Part shown: piece after piece, positions 28,605 to 37,722 of the stretch
Position numbering within the stretch: the stretch's first letter is position 1
Layout: every line of letters begins with the position of its first letter
Assembly: GCA_046331665.1 (NCBI GenBank)
Contig: JAXLQK010000035.1
Span: 4,459 to 68,458 of the forward strand
Direction: 5' to 3'
DNA length: 64,000 nt
Source of the DNA: CAWBAT01 sp046331665
GTDB lineage: Bacteria > Acidobacteriota > Terriglobia > Versatilivoradales > Versatilivoraceae
The notes under the pieces: generated by a model
What the model saw: the letters and a program-made list of their open reading frames with translations, nothing else
The model's database searches: none
Told to the model about the DNA's origin: nothing
Program-made: the position numbers and the translations under genes

Positions 28605-29444
28605 TCAGCCCTCGTTGGCCGTGTCTGTCTTTAGCGCCTCAAGAATCGCGGTCAACGTCTCGATCAGTTCGTCCTTTTCCACTTTCGTCTTGCTGAATTT
28701 GATTTCCAGGGAAAACTCGCGCGTGGGAGGTTTAAATCGAAAGACATAACTCTTGGGGCGGCCTTTCTCTCCCTGCAGCCTCTCTTTTCGGGCTTCATCC
28801 CGAGAGACCTCCCCTTGAGAGAAACGATGGATCAATTCCACCATTTTTTCCCGACTGGGCTGGCGAACAATTTGCAGCAGCATGGATTTGCTCAGTACCA
28901 GGGATTGGCGGCAGAGTGCCTTGATGGGCTCCGGGAGTGTCCCGATACTGAGGGTCTCGGTTACCGAGGAGCGGGCTTTGCTGATTTTTTTGGCAATCTG
29001 CTCGTGGGTATAGCCAAAGCGATCGATCAGCGATTGCAGTCCCTCAGCTTCTTCGAAAGGAGTCAGATCTTTCCGCTGTAAATTTTCAATCAGGGCGATC
29101 TCGGCTACCTCCGCATCGTCGACATCCTTTTCGATGCAGGGAACTTCCCTGAGCCCGGCCGCCATGCTGGCCCGATAGCGCCGCTCCCCTGAAATGATCA
29201 TGAATTTGTCGTTGGCGCGGTCATGCCGGACCAAAATGGGTTCAAGGACCCCCTTTTCCATGATGGAGGCCGTCAAGTCACTCAGGTCGCCAATGATCTG
29301 CCGCGGTTGTTCCGGATTGACTTCGAGACGATCGATCGGGATCATGCGTCCCACCGGAGCACCACTGCGGGTGCTCAGTTCGTCCACATAATGAAAGTCG
29401 TGTCGCATTTTGACGGAGGCGGGAAGACCGGTTCGTTTAGACAC
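28605..29444 (-). CDS. parB: ParB/Spo0J-family partition protein
   Basis: A 279-residue CTPase-type DNA-binding partition protein. The N-terminal ParB/Srx domain (about 34-125) includes NPEQPRQ, the GERRYRAS nucleotide-contact motif and ENLQRKDLTPFEEAEG. A helix-turn-helix (about 135-165, YTHEQIAKKISKARSSVTE) follows. The C-terminal ~70 residues differ from the usual short dimerisation tail of chromosomal ParB and include a charged beta-like stretch (FSLEIKFSKTKVEKDEL). It starts with GTG and overlaps parA by 8 bases. Would bind parS sites; I see none that I can defend in this window. Confidence 0.92.
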   Translation of the reverse strand: MSKRTGLPASVKMRHDFHYVDELSTRSGAPVGRMIPIDRLEVNPEQPRQIIGDLSDLTASIMEKGVLEPILVRHDRANDKFMIISGERRYRASMAAGLREVPCIEKDVDDAEVAEIALIENLQRKDLTPFEEAEGLQSLIDRFGYTHEQIAKKISKARSSVTETLSIGTLPEPIKALCRQSLVLSKSMLLQIVRQPSREKMVELIHRFSQGEVSRDEARKERLQGEKGRPKSYVFRFKPPTREFSLEIKFSKTKVEKDELIETLTAILEALKTDTANEG

Positions 29445-30192
29445 GAGCTAAGACCTCATCAGAAAGTTTATAGTATTCGGTGGCGCCTTTTGATTTGGGA
29501 GCGAAAGTGAAAATGGATTCCTTGTAAGCCGGGCTCTCCTCCAAACGGACGCTCTTGGAAATAATCGTCTTGAAGACTTTGGCACCGAAGACCTCGCGAA
29601 TCTGCTTGTAGATTCCTTTGGCCAGAAGGGTCCGCTGGTCGTGCAGTGTTATCAAGACTCCCAGCACCTTTAAATCGGGATTCGGACGCGCCTTAATTTT
29701 TTCGACGGTCTCCAGCAAATCATCCGTGCCTTCCAGGGCAAAATAAGACGATTGGATCGGGATGAGAAGGTGCGTGCAGGCAACCAGCGCATTGACGGTA
29801 ATCAAACCCAGCGTCGGGGGCGTATCGATGACAATGATATCGTAATCTTTGCGAATCGAGTCCAACCGGTCTTTCAGCCGGAACGGGGCATCAAACTCTC
29901 CCACCAAATTGCTTTCCAATTTTGCCAGGGCAATCTTGGCGGGAGCCACATCCAAATGGAGCACGGAGCTAGGCTGGATGACGTCGCGAAAGGGGCAGTT
30001 GGAATCCACCAGTACGTCATAGACGCTCTTTTGCGTATGGTGAATGTCCAGAAAGGTGATTGAACTATTGGCCTGGGGATCGAGATCCAGGAGGAGTGTC
30101 TTCTTGCCGCGCCGGGCAAAGGCGGCCGCCAGGTTGATGGCCGTCGTCGTCTTTCCAACACCCCCTTTTTGGTTAGCAATTGATAAAATCAT
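29437..30192 (-). CDS. parA: ParA/Soj-family ATPase
   Basis: A 251-residue deviant Walker ATPase that acts with ParB in chromosome or replicon segregation. The Walker A is KGGVGKTT at residues 9-16, followed by DLDPQANSS and the Walker B-like IIVIDTPPTLG. The ATG at 30192 follows GAGGG; the longer open frame to 30240 adds a non-conserved leader. It lacks an N-terminal helix-turn-helix, as expected for the chromosomal type. Gene order parA-parB is standard, but the usual gidA/rsmG neighbours of the origin region are absent. Confidence 0.94.
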   Translation of the reverse strand: MILSIANQKGGVGKTTTAINLAAAFARRGKKTLLLDLDPQANSSITFLDIHHTQKSVYDVLVDSNCPFRDVIQPSSVLHLDVAPAKIALAKLESNLVGEFDAPFRLKDRLDSIRKDYDIIVIDTPPTLGLITVNALVACTHLLIPIQSSYFALEGTDDLLETVEKIKARPNPDLKVLGVLITLHDQRTLLAKGIYKQIREVFGAKVFKTIISKSVRLEESPAYKESIFTFAPKSKGATEYYKLSDEVLARV

Positions 30193-30312
30193 CAATCCCT
30201 CATCAGGAGCGGCCTGAGCCGATCGGGTCGGACCACTCACCGCCTCAGCTCGAGCTCATGGGTAAGTTTTACGTCGTATTCAGAAGGAGTTAAAAAGGAA
30301 GGGCGACTCCAA

Positions 30313-30798
30313 TTACATCTTGTATTTCCCCAAATCCTCTTCCCCCAAGTTTTCCAACCAGCGCTTCAGCTCTTCGTCGTTGAGTTTGTCCTGCTTGGTC
30401 GAGGTGGATTTGGAATTCTTGATGACTTCTTCATCCACAAAAATCGGAGAATCGGTTCTCAATGCCAACGCCAGCGCGTCACTCGGACGCGAGTCCACAC
30501 AGATTAACTTTCCATCCTGCATTATCCAGATTACGGCGTAAAACGTGTCGTCCTTGAGTTGGTTGACCACCACTTTCCGCACGGAGCAGCCCAACCCGTG
30601 CAAGATGTTTTTCACCAGGTCGTGAGTCATGGGCCGGGGAGTCGCCACTTTTTCAATTTCCAAAGCAATGGCATTGGCCTCGTAGACCCCGACCCAGATG
30701 GGCAAAAGCGTGTTCCCATCGGATCCCTTGAGAATGACGATGGGAACGTTGGTCACCGGATCCATCATCAGGCCGCGGATTTTCATTTCAATTTCCAC
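30313..30798 (-). CDS. Bifunctional nuclease (BFN/DUF151) family protein
   Basis: A 161-residue BFN-domain protein. Conserved stretches are LMMDPVTNVPIVILKG, LPIWVGVYEANAIALEIE and VDSRPSDALALALR. Start: the GTG at 30798 has GAGGGGG upstream and begins VEIEMKIRGL, matching the family start better than the longer frame. The family name comes from plant proteins with reported RNase and DNase activity; bacterial members are widespread, with an unclear role. Confidence 0.9.
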   Translation of the reverse strand: MEIEMKIRGLMMDPVTNVPIVILKGSDGNTLLPIWVGVYEANAIALEIEKVATPRPMTHDLVKNILHGLGCSVRKVVVNQLKDDTFYAVIWIMQDGKLICVDSRPSDALALALRTDSPIFVDEEVIKNSKSTSTKQDKLNDEELKRWLENLGEEDLGKYKM

Positions 30799-30869
30799 GA
30801 GTCCACCCCCTCGGGACCCTGCCAACTCTCAATACTTTTAAGGTTACCAAAAAGGGCACCACGAGACAA

Positions 30870-32225
30870 TCAAGCTCTCGCAATTACCGTCGGGATAGAG
30901 GCTTCGTCGGCCTGAATCCATTTTCCTGCCAGACTATGCGGGAACGCCTGGGTCACCTGAACCTGGAGGAAGCTCCCAATGAGCGCGCCGGGTGCCGCGA
31001 AGTTGACAATCTTGTTCTGCGTGGTTCGACCCATCAGCTCGCGCGGATCTTTCTGACTCTTGCCCTCCACCAGGATCTCGAATTTCCTCCCCACCAACGA
31101 CTGATTTCGTTCCAACTGAATTTTGCGCTGAAACTCCTGCAGCACCATCAGCCGTCGCGTCTTTTCCTCTTCCGGCACCGAGTCCTCATATTCATAGGAT
31201 TCTGTCCCCGGCCGCGGGGAATACTTGAAGGAAAAGATGGAATCAAATCGGACTTCATCCAACAGAGAGATTGTCTCTTCAAAGTCTTCCTGAGTTTCTC
31301 CGGGGAAACCGACAATGATGTCCGTGCTCAGGGCAATGTCGCGCTTGGCCTTCTTGAAGTTTGCGACGACCTTCAGATACTCTTCTCTTGAATATCCCCG
31401 CTTCATGCGCTGGAGGACGCTGGTGGAACCGGATTGCACCGGCAGGTGCACCTGGTTGCAAATCTCCGGAATGCTTTCCATGACGTCGATGACTTCGGAA
31501 TTGAAATCATTCGGGTGGGGGGAAGTAAAGCGGATGCGTCGCACTCCCTCAACGGCAGCGGCCCGGCGGAGGAGTTCCGCAAACGAAGGAATGTCTCCGG
31601 CGGGATCGCTCCAGGAATTCACGGTCTGCCCGAGCAGCATGACCTCCTGGTATCCCTCGGAGGCCAGCCGGCGAATCTCTCCCAATACTTGATGTCCAGA
31701 CCGGCTCCGCTCCGGGCCTCGCGAGTAAGGAACGACGCAAAAAGTGCAAAAGCGGTTGCACCCTTCCATGATCGTTACATACGCTTTGATGCTGTTTTCC
31801 CGGGATTGCGGATACGACTCAAAGAGGCGATCGGCATCCTGGGTGACGTCGATGACCTGCCGGGCACCATTTTCAATTTTCTGCAGTAATTGCGGTAGAA
31901 ACGAATAACTGCTCGATCCCACCACGAGATTCACATTGGGCGCCCGTTCGAAAATCTTTTGCCCTTCCATTTGAGCCATGCAACCGAGCAGTCCGAGCGT
32001 GACACCGGGTTTGGTCGCATATACCTTATCAATCGATCCCAGACGGGAAAAGACCTTCTGATTTGCCTTTTCACGGATATTGCAGGTATTCAAGAAAACC
32101 AAATCCGCCTCGGCAGAGACACTTGTCTCTTCAAAACCCATTTGCGCCAAAGTCCCCGCCACTTTTTCGGAATCATGGTGGTTCATCTGACAGCCAAACG
32201 TCTCAATAAAGAACTTCTTTTTCAC
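30870..32225 (-). CDS. miaB: tRNA-2-methylthio-N6-dimethylallyladenosine synthase
   Basis: A methylthiotransferase that adds the 2-methylthio group to i6A37 of tRNA. The 451 residues comprise a UPF0004 domain with auxiliary-cluster cysteines Cys12, Cys48 and Cys82, the radical SAM cluster Cys156, Cys160 and Cys163 (GCNRFCTFCVVPYSRG), and a C-terminal TRAM domain (about 375-440). ETFGCQMN at the start is diagnostic. It follows recN by 4 bases, as in an operon. RimO is the nearest alternative, but the NTCNIREKA stretch and overall pattern favour MiaB. Confidence 0.95.
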   Translation of the reverse strand: MKKKFFIETFGCQMNHHDSEKVAGTLAQMGFEETSVSAEADLVFLNTCNIREKANQKVFSRLGSIDKVYATKPGVTLGLLGCMAQMEGQKIFERAPNVNLVVGSSSYSFLPQLLQKIENGARQVIDVTQDADRLFESYPQSRENSIKAYVTIMEGCNRFCTFCVVPYSRGPERSRSGHQVLGEIRRLASEGYQEVMLLGQTVNSWSDPAGDIPSFAELLRRAAAVEGVRRIRFTSPHPNDFNSEVIDVMESIPEICNQVHLPVQSGSTSVLQRMKRGYSREEYLKVVANFKKAKRDIALSTDIIVGFPGETQEDFEETISLLDEVRFDSIFSFKYSPRPGTESYEYEDSVPEEEKTRRLMVLQEFQRKIQLERNQSLVGRKFEILVEGKSQKDPRELMGRTTQNKIVNFAAPGALIGSFLQVQVTQAFPHSLAGKWIQADEASIPTVIARA

Positions 32226-32229
32226 GATC

Positions 32230-33942
32230 TCACCCGGAGTTCCTGGCTTTCTTGATCAATTCTGCGGCATGTTTTAAAACGCTTTCGGTGCGATGATCTC
32301 CACTGATCATCCTGGCAATTTCCTGGACCCGTTCCTTGGCTCCCAGCCGGTTGATTCGCGTCACCGTCCGATCCTCGGCCGTCTTTTTGTCGACAAAAAA
32401 ATGCTGATCGGCAAAAGAAGCGATCTGAGGGAGATGCGTGACACACATGACCTGGTTCTGCTTCGAAAGGCGTTTCAACCGCTGTCCCAACACATGAGCA
32501 GTCTGGCCACCAATCCCTGCGTCAACTTCATCGAAAACCAACGTCTTACTGCGGTGGTCGACGCTTTGCAGGGATTTCAAGGCTAACATAATCCTTGAAA
32601 TTTCTCCACCGGAGGCGATTCGCGAAAGCGCCTTTAACTCCTCACCAGGATTGGCACTCAGCTGAAATTCGATCGTGTCCACGCCCGTGGCAGTCTCGTC
32701 CGGTCCGGGGCGATGAGCGGGAGGGGGCGGCGACTCTCCATTCTTCCTGAACGCGACTTCGAAGCGGCATTCTTTCATCGCCAGGTCCGCCAGTTCGGAT
32801 TCCACTTGCTTCTCTAGTTTTCGAGCCGCCTTTTTTCGCTGGGTGCTTAATTGGGCGGACTGCTCCCGATAGCACCCACAGGCTTTGGAGACATTGTCTT
32901 CAAGTTGTTCGATGTTTTGATCGGCGGCCTTCAACTGTTCCAGTTCATTCTTGATCTTCTCAAAGTAAGCCTGCACTTCATTCAGCGTTTTCCCGTACTT
33001 CCGTTTGACCCGATCCAGTTCCGCCACCCGCTGCTCCACCTGCTCCAGCCGCCCGGGATTGAATTCAATGCGGGAAGCCAATTCCCGAACCAACGAAGCC
33101 ACCTCTTCAATCTCTATGCGGGCGGACTGCAAGGGTTCCTGCCAGGCTTTCCAGTCGGAATCGATCCTCTGAATTTCCTCGAGATCGCGCATTGCCTGTT
33201 TGATCAAGCTGCCCGCCGAGGTCTCGTCATCGTAAAGGGCTCCATAGGCATGCTCGGAAAGCTGTGACAGTTTTTCCGAGTGGGAAAGCACTGCCCGTTC
33301 CCGGGTGAGAATTTCATCCTCATTCGTGGCCTTGAGCCGGGCCGCCTCGATTTCTCGAAGCTGGAACGAGTAGAGGTCGATGCTACGCAGTCTTTCCTGT
33401 TCGTTCTGCCGGAACGCTTCAATTTGGCGGACCCCTTCTTGCCAGACCCCGAAGGCGCTTCGAACATCGCCCGCCAAGGAACTCGTCCCGCCAAACATGT
33501 CGAGGAACTGAAGCTGGGCCTCTGCTTGGAGCAGAGATTGCTGTTCGTTCTGCCCGTGAATATCCACGAGAAACACTGCAATTTCCCTGAGAAAACTTGT
33601 CGGGACCAATTGGTCGTTGAGGAAGGCTTTGCCCTTGCCATTGGAAGACAATTCCCGCCGGATGATGATTTCCTCCGGACTGAAGTTGACGCCGACGGCG
33701 TCGAATCGGCTTTTGAGCCGTTGCTCATTTTGAATTTCGAATTGGCCGGTCACGGTTGATTTTTCCGCGCCACTCCGGATCATCTCCGTGTATGCCTTGG
33801 CCCCCAGCAGGAGACCCAGGGCATCGACGATGATCGACTTCCCGGATCCGGTTTCGCCGGTTAAGAGATTCAACCCGGCATCAAATTCCATTTCCAGCCG
33901 ATCGATCAAAGCAAATTCTCTTATTTCCAGATAGCGCAGCAC
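32230..33942 (-). CDS. recN: DNA repair ATPase RecN
   Basis: An SMC-like ATPase of double-strand break repair. From the GTG at 33942 (VLRYLEIREFALIDRL) it is 570 residues, the usual length; the open frame extends to 34017 but adds an unrelated leader. Walker A GETGSGKS is at 29-36, coiled coils run through the middle, and the C-terminal ABC signature (IASGGEISRIMLALK) and Walker B (TLVFDEVDAGIGG) are intact. It is the first gene of the minus-strand series with miaB, bfn and possibly parAB, and is divergent from tolQ. Confidence 0.95.
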   Translation of the reverse strand: MLRYLEIREFALIDRLEMEFDAGLNLLTGETGSGKSIIVDALGLLLGAKAYTEMIRSGAEKSTVTGQFEIQNEQRLKSRFDAVGVNFSPEEIIIRRELSSNGKGKAFLNDQLVPTSFLREIAVFLVDIHGQNEQQSLLQAEAQLQFLDMFGGTSSLAGDVRSAFGVWQEGVRQIEAFRQNEQERLRSIDLYSFQLREIEAARLKATNEDEILTRERAVLSHSEKLSQLSEHAYGALYDDETSAGSLIKQAMRDLEEIQRIDSDWKAWQEPLQSARIEIEEVASLVRELASRIEFNPGRLEQVEQRVAELDRVKRKYGKTLNEVQAYFEKIKNELEQLKAADQNIEQLEDNVSKACGCYREQSAQLSTQRKKAARKLEKQVESELADLAMKECRFEVAFRKNGESPPPPAHRPGPDETATGVDTIEFQLSANPGEELKALSRIASGGEISRIMLALKSLQSVDHRSKTLVFDEVDAGIGGQTAHVLGQRLKRLSKQNQVMCVTHLPQIASFADQHFFVDKKTAEDRTVTRINRLGAKERVQEIARMISGDHRTESVLKHAAELIKKARNSG

Positions 33943-34173
33943 GGATCCATGGCCCCGATTTGACAAAAGTCCGCAAGAAGTGCACGGAAGTGTAACATAA
34001 TGCCGGCGGGCCGACAACGGAACTCACCTGCTGAAAACACAGACTACACGGGCTTTTTCCGCCAATGTCGAAAAGGGAGTCTTATTGACGGGTTGGACGT
34101 TCTGTGGTAAGTTCAGCGTTTACATGCAGTTCGCATTTCTTCATCCTTCGGCAGATTGAATGGGAGGCGATGA

Positions 34174-34911
34174 TTGATTTCCACAACGGCAATCCTGAAC
34201 CTGTTGGCCCAAGGCAGTGAGACGGATCTCTTTAAATTAATCCTGGCTTCGAACTGGATCGTTCGGCTTGTGTTGATCTCGTTGCTGGCGTTTTCTATTT
34301 TTTCCTGGGCGATCATCTATAGAAAGCTGATGGTTTTTCGCGGCCTCAAGAAGGATTCCGAATCGTTTATTCGGATTTTCCGTCGCAGCAAGAGATTCTC
34401 GGAAATCAGCACCGCCTGCGAATCATTGCGCAGTACGCCGCTCGTGGAGGTTTTCCTGGCAGGCTATGAGGAGCTGGAAGCCCTCTTTGCGGCGAATTCA
34501 GCGGCCAAGAATCCGGGCGGGCCGTCATCTACTCAAACCGCCTCGCTCAAGACCATCAATGTCATTCAACGCGCGTTGTCGCGAGCCTCTTCCGTCGAAC
34601 TCACCAAACTCGAGCGTAATATGAGCTGGTTGGCAACGACGGCATCCGTGGCTCCTTTCATTGGATTGTTCGGAACAGTTTTGGGAATCATCAATGCCTT
34701 CACCGGCCTTGGAAGCGAAGGCACCACCACCATCCGCGCCGTCGCGCCGGGAATTGCCGAAGCCCTGGTGGCTACAGCCGCTGGGCTCTTTGCGGCCATT
34801 CCAGCGGTGGTTTTTTACAATTACTTTCTCCACCAACTCAAGGAATTCGGCTCGGCGATGGACGACTTTTCCCTGGAATTCCTGAATCTCATGGAGAGGA
34901 CTTTTTCCTGA
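34174..34911 (+). CDS. tolQ: TolQ-type proton channel (MotA/TolQ/ExbB)
   Basis: A 245-residue inner-membrane protein forming the stator with TolR. Three membrane spans are visible: about 27-50, 150-175 (ATTASVAPFIGLFGTVLGI) and 190-215 (EALVATAAGLFAAIPAVVF), the last two with the conserved small residues and Thr of the family. The start is a TTG with GGGAGG seven bases upstream; an out-of-frame ATG overlaps it. It begins the tol-pal operon. ExbB is the alternative name, but the tolB and pal neighbours decide for TolQ. Confidence 0.93.
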   Translation: MISTTAILNLLAQGSETDLFKLILASNWIVRLVLISLLAFSIFSWAIIYRKLMVFRGLKKDSESFIRIFRRSKRFSEISTACESLRSTPLVEVFLAGYEELEALFAANSAAKNPGGPSSTQTASLKTINVIQRALSRASSVELTKLERNMSWLATTASVAPFIGLFGTVLGIINAFTGLGSEGTTTIRAVAPGIAEALVATAAGLFAAIPAVVFYNYFLHQLKEFGSAMDDFSLEFLNLMERTFS

Positions 34912-34917
34912 CGAATT

Positions 34918-35340
34918 ATGGCGTTTACGAACCCTCAAGGCCGCACCCAATCGTCACTGGCTGAAATCAACGTCGTTCCCCTGGTGGACGTCGTCTTGGT
35001 GTTGTTGATCATCTTCATGCTGACCGCCCCCATCATTCAATCGGGCATTGAAATAAACGTTCCAAAGACGAAGACCGTGAAGGAACTGACTCAGGAACGC
35101 ATCCTGGTCAGTATTGATCGGGAACAGAAGCTTTACATGAACGATGATCCGATCAACATCAATGAACTCGAAAGCCGCCTCAAGCAGAAAATCAAGGATC
35201 CCTCGCTGGCGATGATCTACCTTCGCGCTGACGAAGAAGTCCCTTTTGGAACCATTGCAAAAGTGATGGACCGGGCTAAGATTGCTGGTGTCCTGAATAT
35301 CAACGTCGTCACCCAGCCCTATGATAAACGGTCACGTTAG
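34918..35340 (+). CDS. tolR: TolR/ExbD-type biopolymer transport protein
   Basis: A 140-residue partner of TolQ. A single N-terminal span (about 20-42) carries the essential Asp24 in PLVDVVLVLLIIFMLTAP, the proton-relay residue of the family. The periplasmic domain (about 55-135) has the usual beta/alpha pattern. It starts 6 bases after tolQ and overlaps the next gene by 20 bases. Confidence 0.94.
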   Translation: MAFTNPQGRTQSSLAEINVVPLVDVVLVLLIIFMLTAPIIQSGIEINVPKTKTVKELTQERILVSIDREQKLYMNDDPININELESRLKQKIKDPSLAMIYLRADEEVPFGTIAKVMDRAKIAGVLNINVVTQPYDKRSR

Positions 35341-36148
35341 TCCCGCCACTCAGCGGCTCACGATCTTTGAAATCGAAAAGGAAAAGCTGGCGTCGCCGCT
35401 GGCTTATTCAGTCTGCATGCATGCCGCGCTCATTTTCTCGGTCTTTTTTCTGCCGGGAATCACGGGAAGCAGCAATCGGCCTTGGGGGGAGCAGGCAGCA
35501 GGAGGAGGCGCCATCTCGGTTGGGATTGTGCAAAATCTTCATGGACTCAACCTGCCGCGACCAGAGCTAACGACTGAAACCACCATTGCCACCGAATCAA
35601 AAGGCGCGGGGGTTACCGAGCCGGAAAAAGTAGAAAAAAAAGAATTAGAGGTTCCCGACCCCAAGGCCTTTGAAATCGAAGACAAGAGAAAGAAACCCGT
35701 CAAGACGGAAAAGCCTCCGGTGCGAAAAGCTCCCGCCCAGGTCGCCAAAGTGGAACCTCCGCCCAATGTGGTCCCCTTTGGACAAGGAGGAACTCCCGAT
35801 TTCAGCTATGCCGAGTTTCAAGGCCCTTCAGGAACGGGCGGCATCGGCTTCGGAAATGGGATCTTTGGAGAGCGCTACGGGTGGTATGTCCGGCAGGTGC
35901 GGGATATTATCAGCAATAACTGGCAGAAGAATATGGTTGACCCTAACGTGCGCTCTGCCCCAAAGACGTTCATCCAATTTGAAATCCTCAGAGACGGCTC
36001 CGTTGCCAATGAATTTGTCAAACAATCGAGTGGGGTGCCATCGCTCGATCGTTCCGGGATCCGTGCTGTTCGCGCTTCCCATTTTCCTCCCCTGCCCGGG
36101 GGAGAAACCCGCGTCACCGTGGAATTTTTCTTTGAATATACCCGATAA
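35321..36148 (+). CDS. TolA/TonB-like energy transducer
   Basis: A 275-residue protein with an N-terminal membrane span (about 26-46), a Pro/Lys/Glu-rich linker (about 80-150) and a C-terminal TonB-like domain (about 185-275, YVRQVRDIISNNWQKNM...VTVEFFFEY). By position between tolR and tolB it should take the TolA role of linking the stator to TolB and Pal, although the C-terminal domain looks more TonB-like than enterobacterial TolA. Its start lies inside the end of tolR, so translation is coupled. Confidence 0.85.
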   Translation: MINGHVSPATQRLTIFEIEKEKLASPLAYSVCMHAALIFSVFFLPGITGSSNRPWGEQAAGGGAISVGIVQNLHGLNLPRPELTTETTIATESKGAGVTEPEKVEKKELEVPDPKAFEIEDKRKKPVKTEKPPVRKAPAQVAKVEPPPNVVPFGQGGTPDFSYAEFQGPSGTGGIGFGNGIFGERYGWYVRQVRDIISNNWQKNMVDPNVRSAPKTFIQFEILRDGSVANEFVKQSSGVPSLDRSGIRAVRASHFPPLPGGETRVTVEFFFEYTR

Positions 36149-36243
36149 ACGGCAACAATCCCGGAAAAGGGGAATTTGACCCTGGAAACATTCATTAACA
36201 CTTCGATCCCATCCTCTAATCAAATAAAGGTACTCTCATCCTC

Positions 36244-37584
36244 ATGATGAAAAAGTCTGCGCTTCATTCACTGGCTGTCTTAATCATTCTTTTGAGCATT
36301 CGTCTTGTCCCGACGAATGCCTCGCAAGAACCCCAGATCAAGACTGGGACATCCCAGGGAGTCAGGGCCCGGCTGGCCGTGGCCGATTTTCAATCCAATG
36401 CCGGAAATTCACAGCTTTCCGACTTGACCAAGATTTTTAATCAGGTCCTCTGGAATGATCTGGATATGGCCGGAGTTTTCGAATTGGTTCCCAAAAGTTT
36501 CTACCCCCTGAAACTTCCTTCAAAGCCCACTGAAGTTATCAACGAGCAATGGACCTCCAACGAGGTGAAAGCCCACGACCTTGTTTATGGCAATACGGCG
36601 CTGGACGGCGGGGAATTTTCTGCCGAATGCCGTCTCTTGGATCTGAATACTAACGAGTCGATTTTGGGACTGCGTTACCGCGTCACTCCTGACGAGCGAG
36701 GCGTCCGCTCCGCGGCCCACAAGTTTGCCGACGAGATCGTTTCCAGGCTTGGCGGAGGGATCCCCGGAATCGCCTCGACGCAAATCGCCTTTGTTTCGGA
36801 CCGCACCTCGCATAAGGAAATCTGGGTCATGGATTACGACGGGTTTGGCCAGCATGCCATCACTAACCACCGGTCGATTACTCTGACTCCCCGTTGGTCC
36901 AGAGACAATTCCAAAATTGCCTACACCAGCTACCGGCGCGGGAATCCTGATCTCTACATTCAATCTCTGGCCGACAATCGGCTGCTGAGTTTCCCATCGT
37001 TTGGCGGATTAACCACCACGCCAGCCTGGAGCCTGGATGGGGAGAGGCTTGCCTTTACTTCCAGTCAGACCCAGGATCCGGAAATTTATGTGTCAGATAT
37101 CCGTGGCCGCAATTTAAAACGGTTGACGAATAGCCGGGGCGTTGACATTTCTCCGGTTTGGAATCCCAAAACCGGATATGAAATTGCATTTGTTTCCGAT
37201 CGAAGTGGGAGTCCACAAATCTACATTATGGATGCCGAGGGGGCCAATGTGCGCCGATTGACGACGGAAGGCGGGGAAGCCGTTTCTCCGTCCTGGAGCC
37301 CCGACGGCGATAAGCTCGCCTTTGCCTGGAGAAAGGTCTTGACGGGTAACTTTGACATCTTCTTGATCGACATCGTCACGGGCAGGTATATCCAGCTGAC
37401 GCGAGACAGTGGAACCAATGAACAACCGGTATGGTCGCCAGACAGCCGCCATATCGCCTTCGAGTCCACCCGAAACGGAGGCCGCCAGATTTTTATTATG
37501 CTTGCCAACGGCACGCGCCAGAAGGCAATTACCACCGTAGGAAAGAATACGGCCCCGAGCTGGTCAAATTTCTCACAAAAGTGA
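36244..37584 (+). CDS. tolB: Periplasmic Tol-Pal protein TolB
   Basis: A 446-residue periplasmic protein. A signal peptide (about 1-26) precedes the TolB N-terminal domain (about 38-150) and a six-bladed PD40 beta-propeller (about 165-440) with repeats such as SPSWSPDGDKLAFAW and PVWSPDSRHIAFES. It binds Pal and relays the Tol motor to the outer membrane. There is a 95-base gap after the TolA-like gene and a 138-base gap before pal; still same-strand and probably one transcript. Confidence 0.95.
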   Translation: MMKKSALHSLAVLIILLSIRLVPTNASQEPQIKTGTSQGVRARLAVADFQSNAGNSQLSDLTKIFNQVLWNDLDMAGVFELVPKSFYPLKLPSKPTEVINEQWTSNEVKAHDLVYGNTALDGGEFSAECRLLDLNTNESILGLRYRVTPDERGVRSAAHKFADEIVSRLGGGIPGIASTQIAFVSDRTSHKEIWVMDYDGFGQHAITNHRSITLTPRWSRDNSKIAYTSYRRGNPDLYIQSLADNRLLSFPSFGGLTTTPAWSLDGERLAFTSSQTQDPEIYVSDIRGRNLKRLTNSRGVDISPVWNPKTGYEIAFVSDRSGSPQIYIMDAEGANVRRLTTEGGEAVSPSWSPDGDKLAFAWRKVLTGNFDIFLIDIVTGRYIQLTRDSGTNEQPVWSPDSRHIAFESTRNGGRQIFIMLANGTRQKAITTVGKNTAPSWSNFSQK

Positions 37585-37722
37585 CTTTTTTCTTTCAGTT
37601 TCTAAGGCTCATCGAATAAACTACCTACGATAATTATTAAGTCCTTTAAAGCACCTGCTTCAGTATTGTCCTGCTAAAGTAAGTATCCATCAAAATTATC
37701 TATATTCTGTCGGAGGAAGCTA

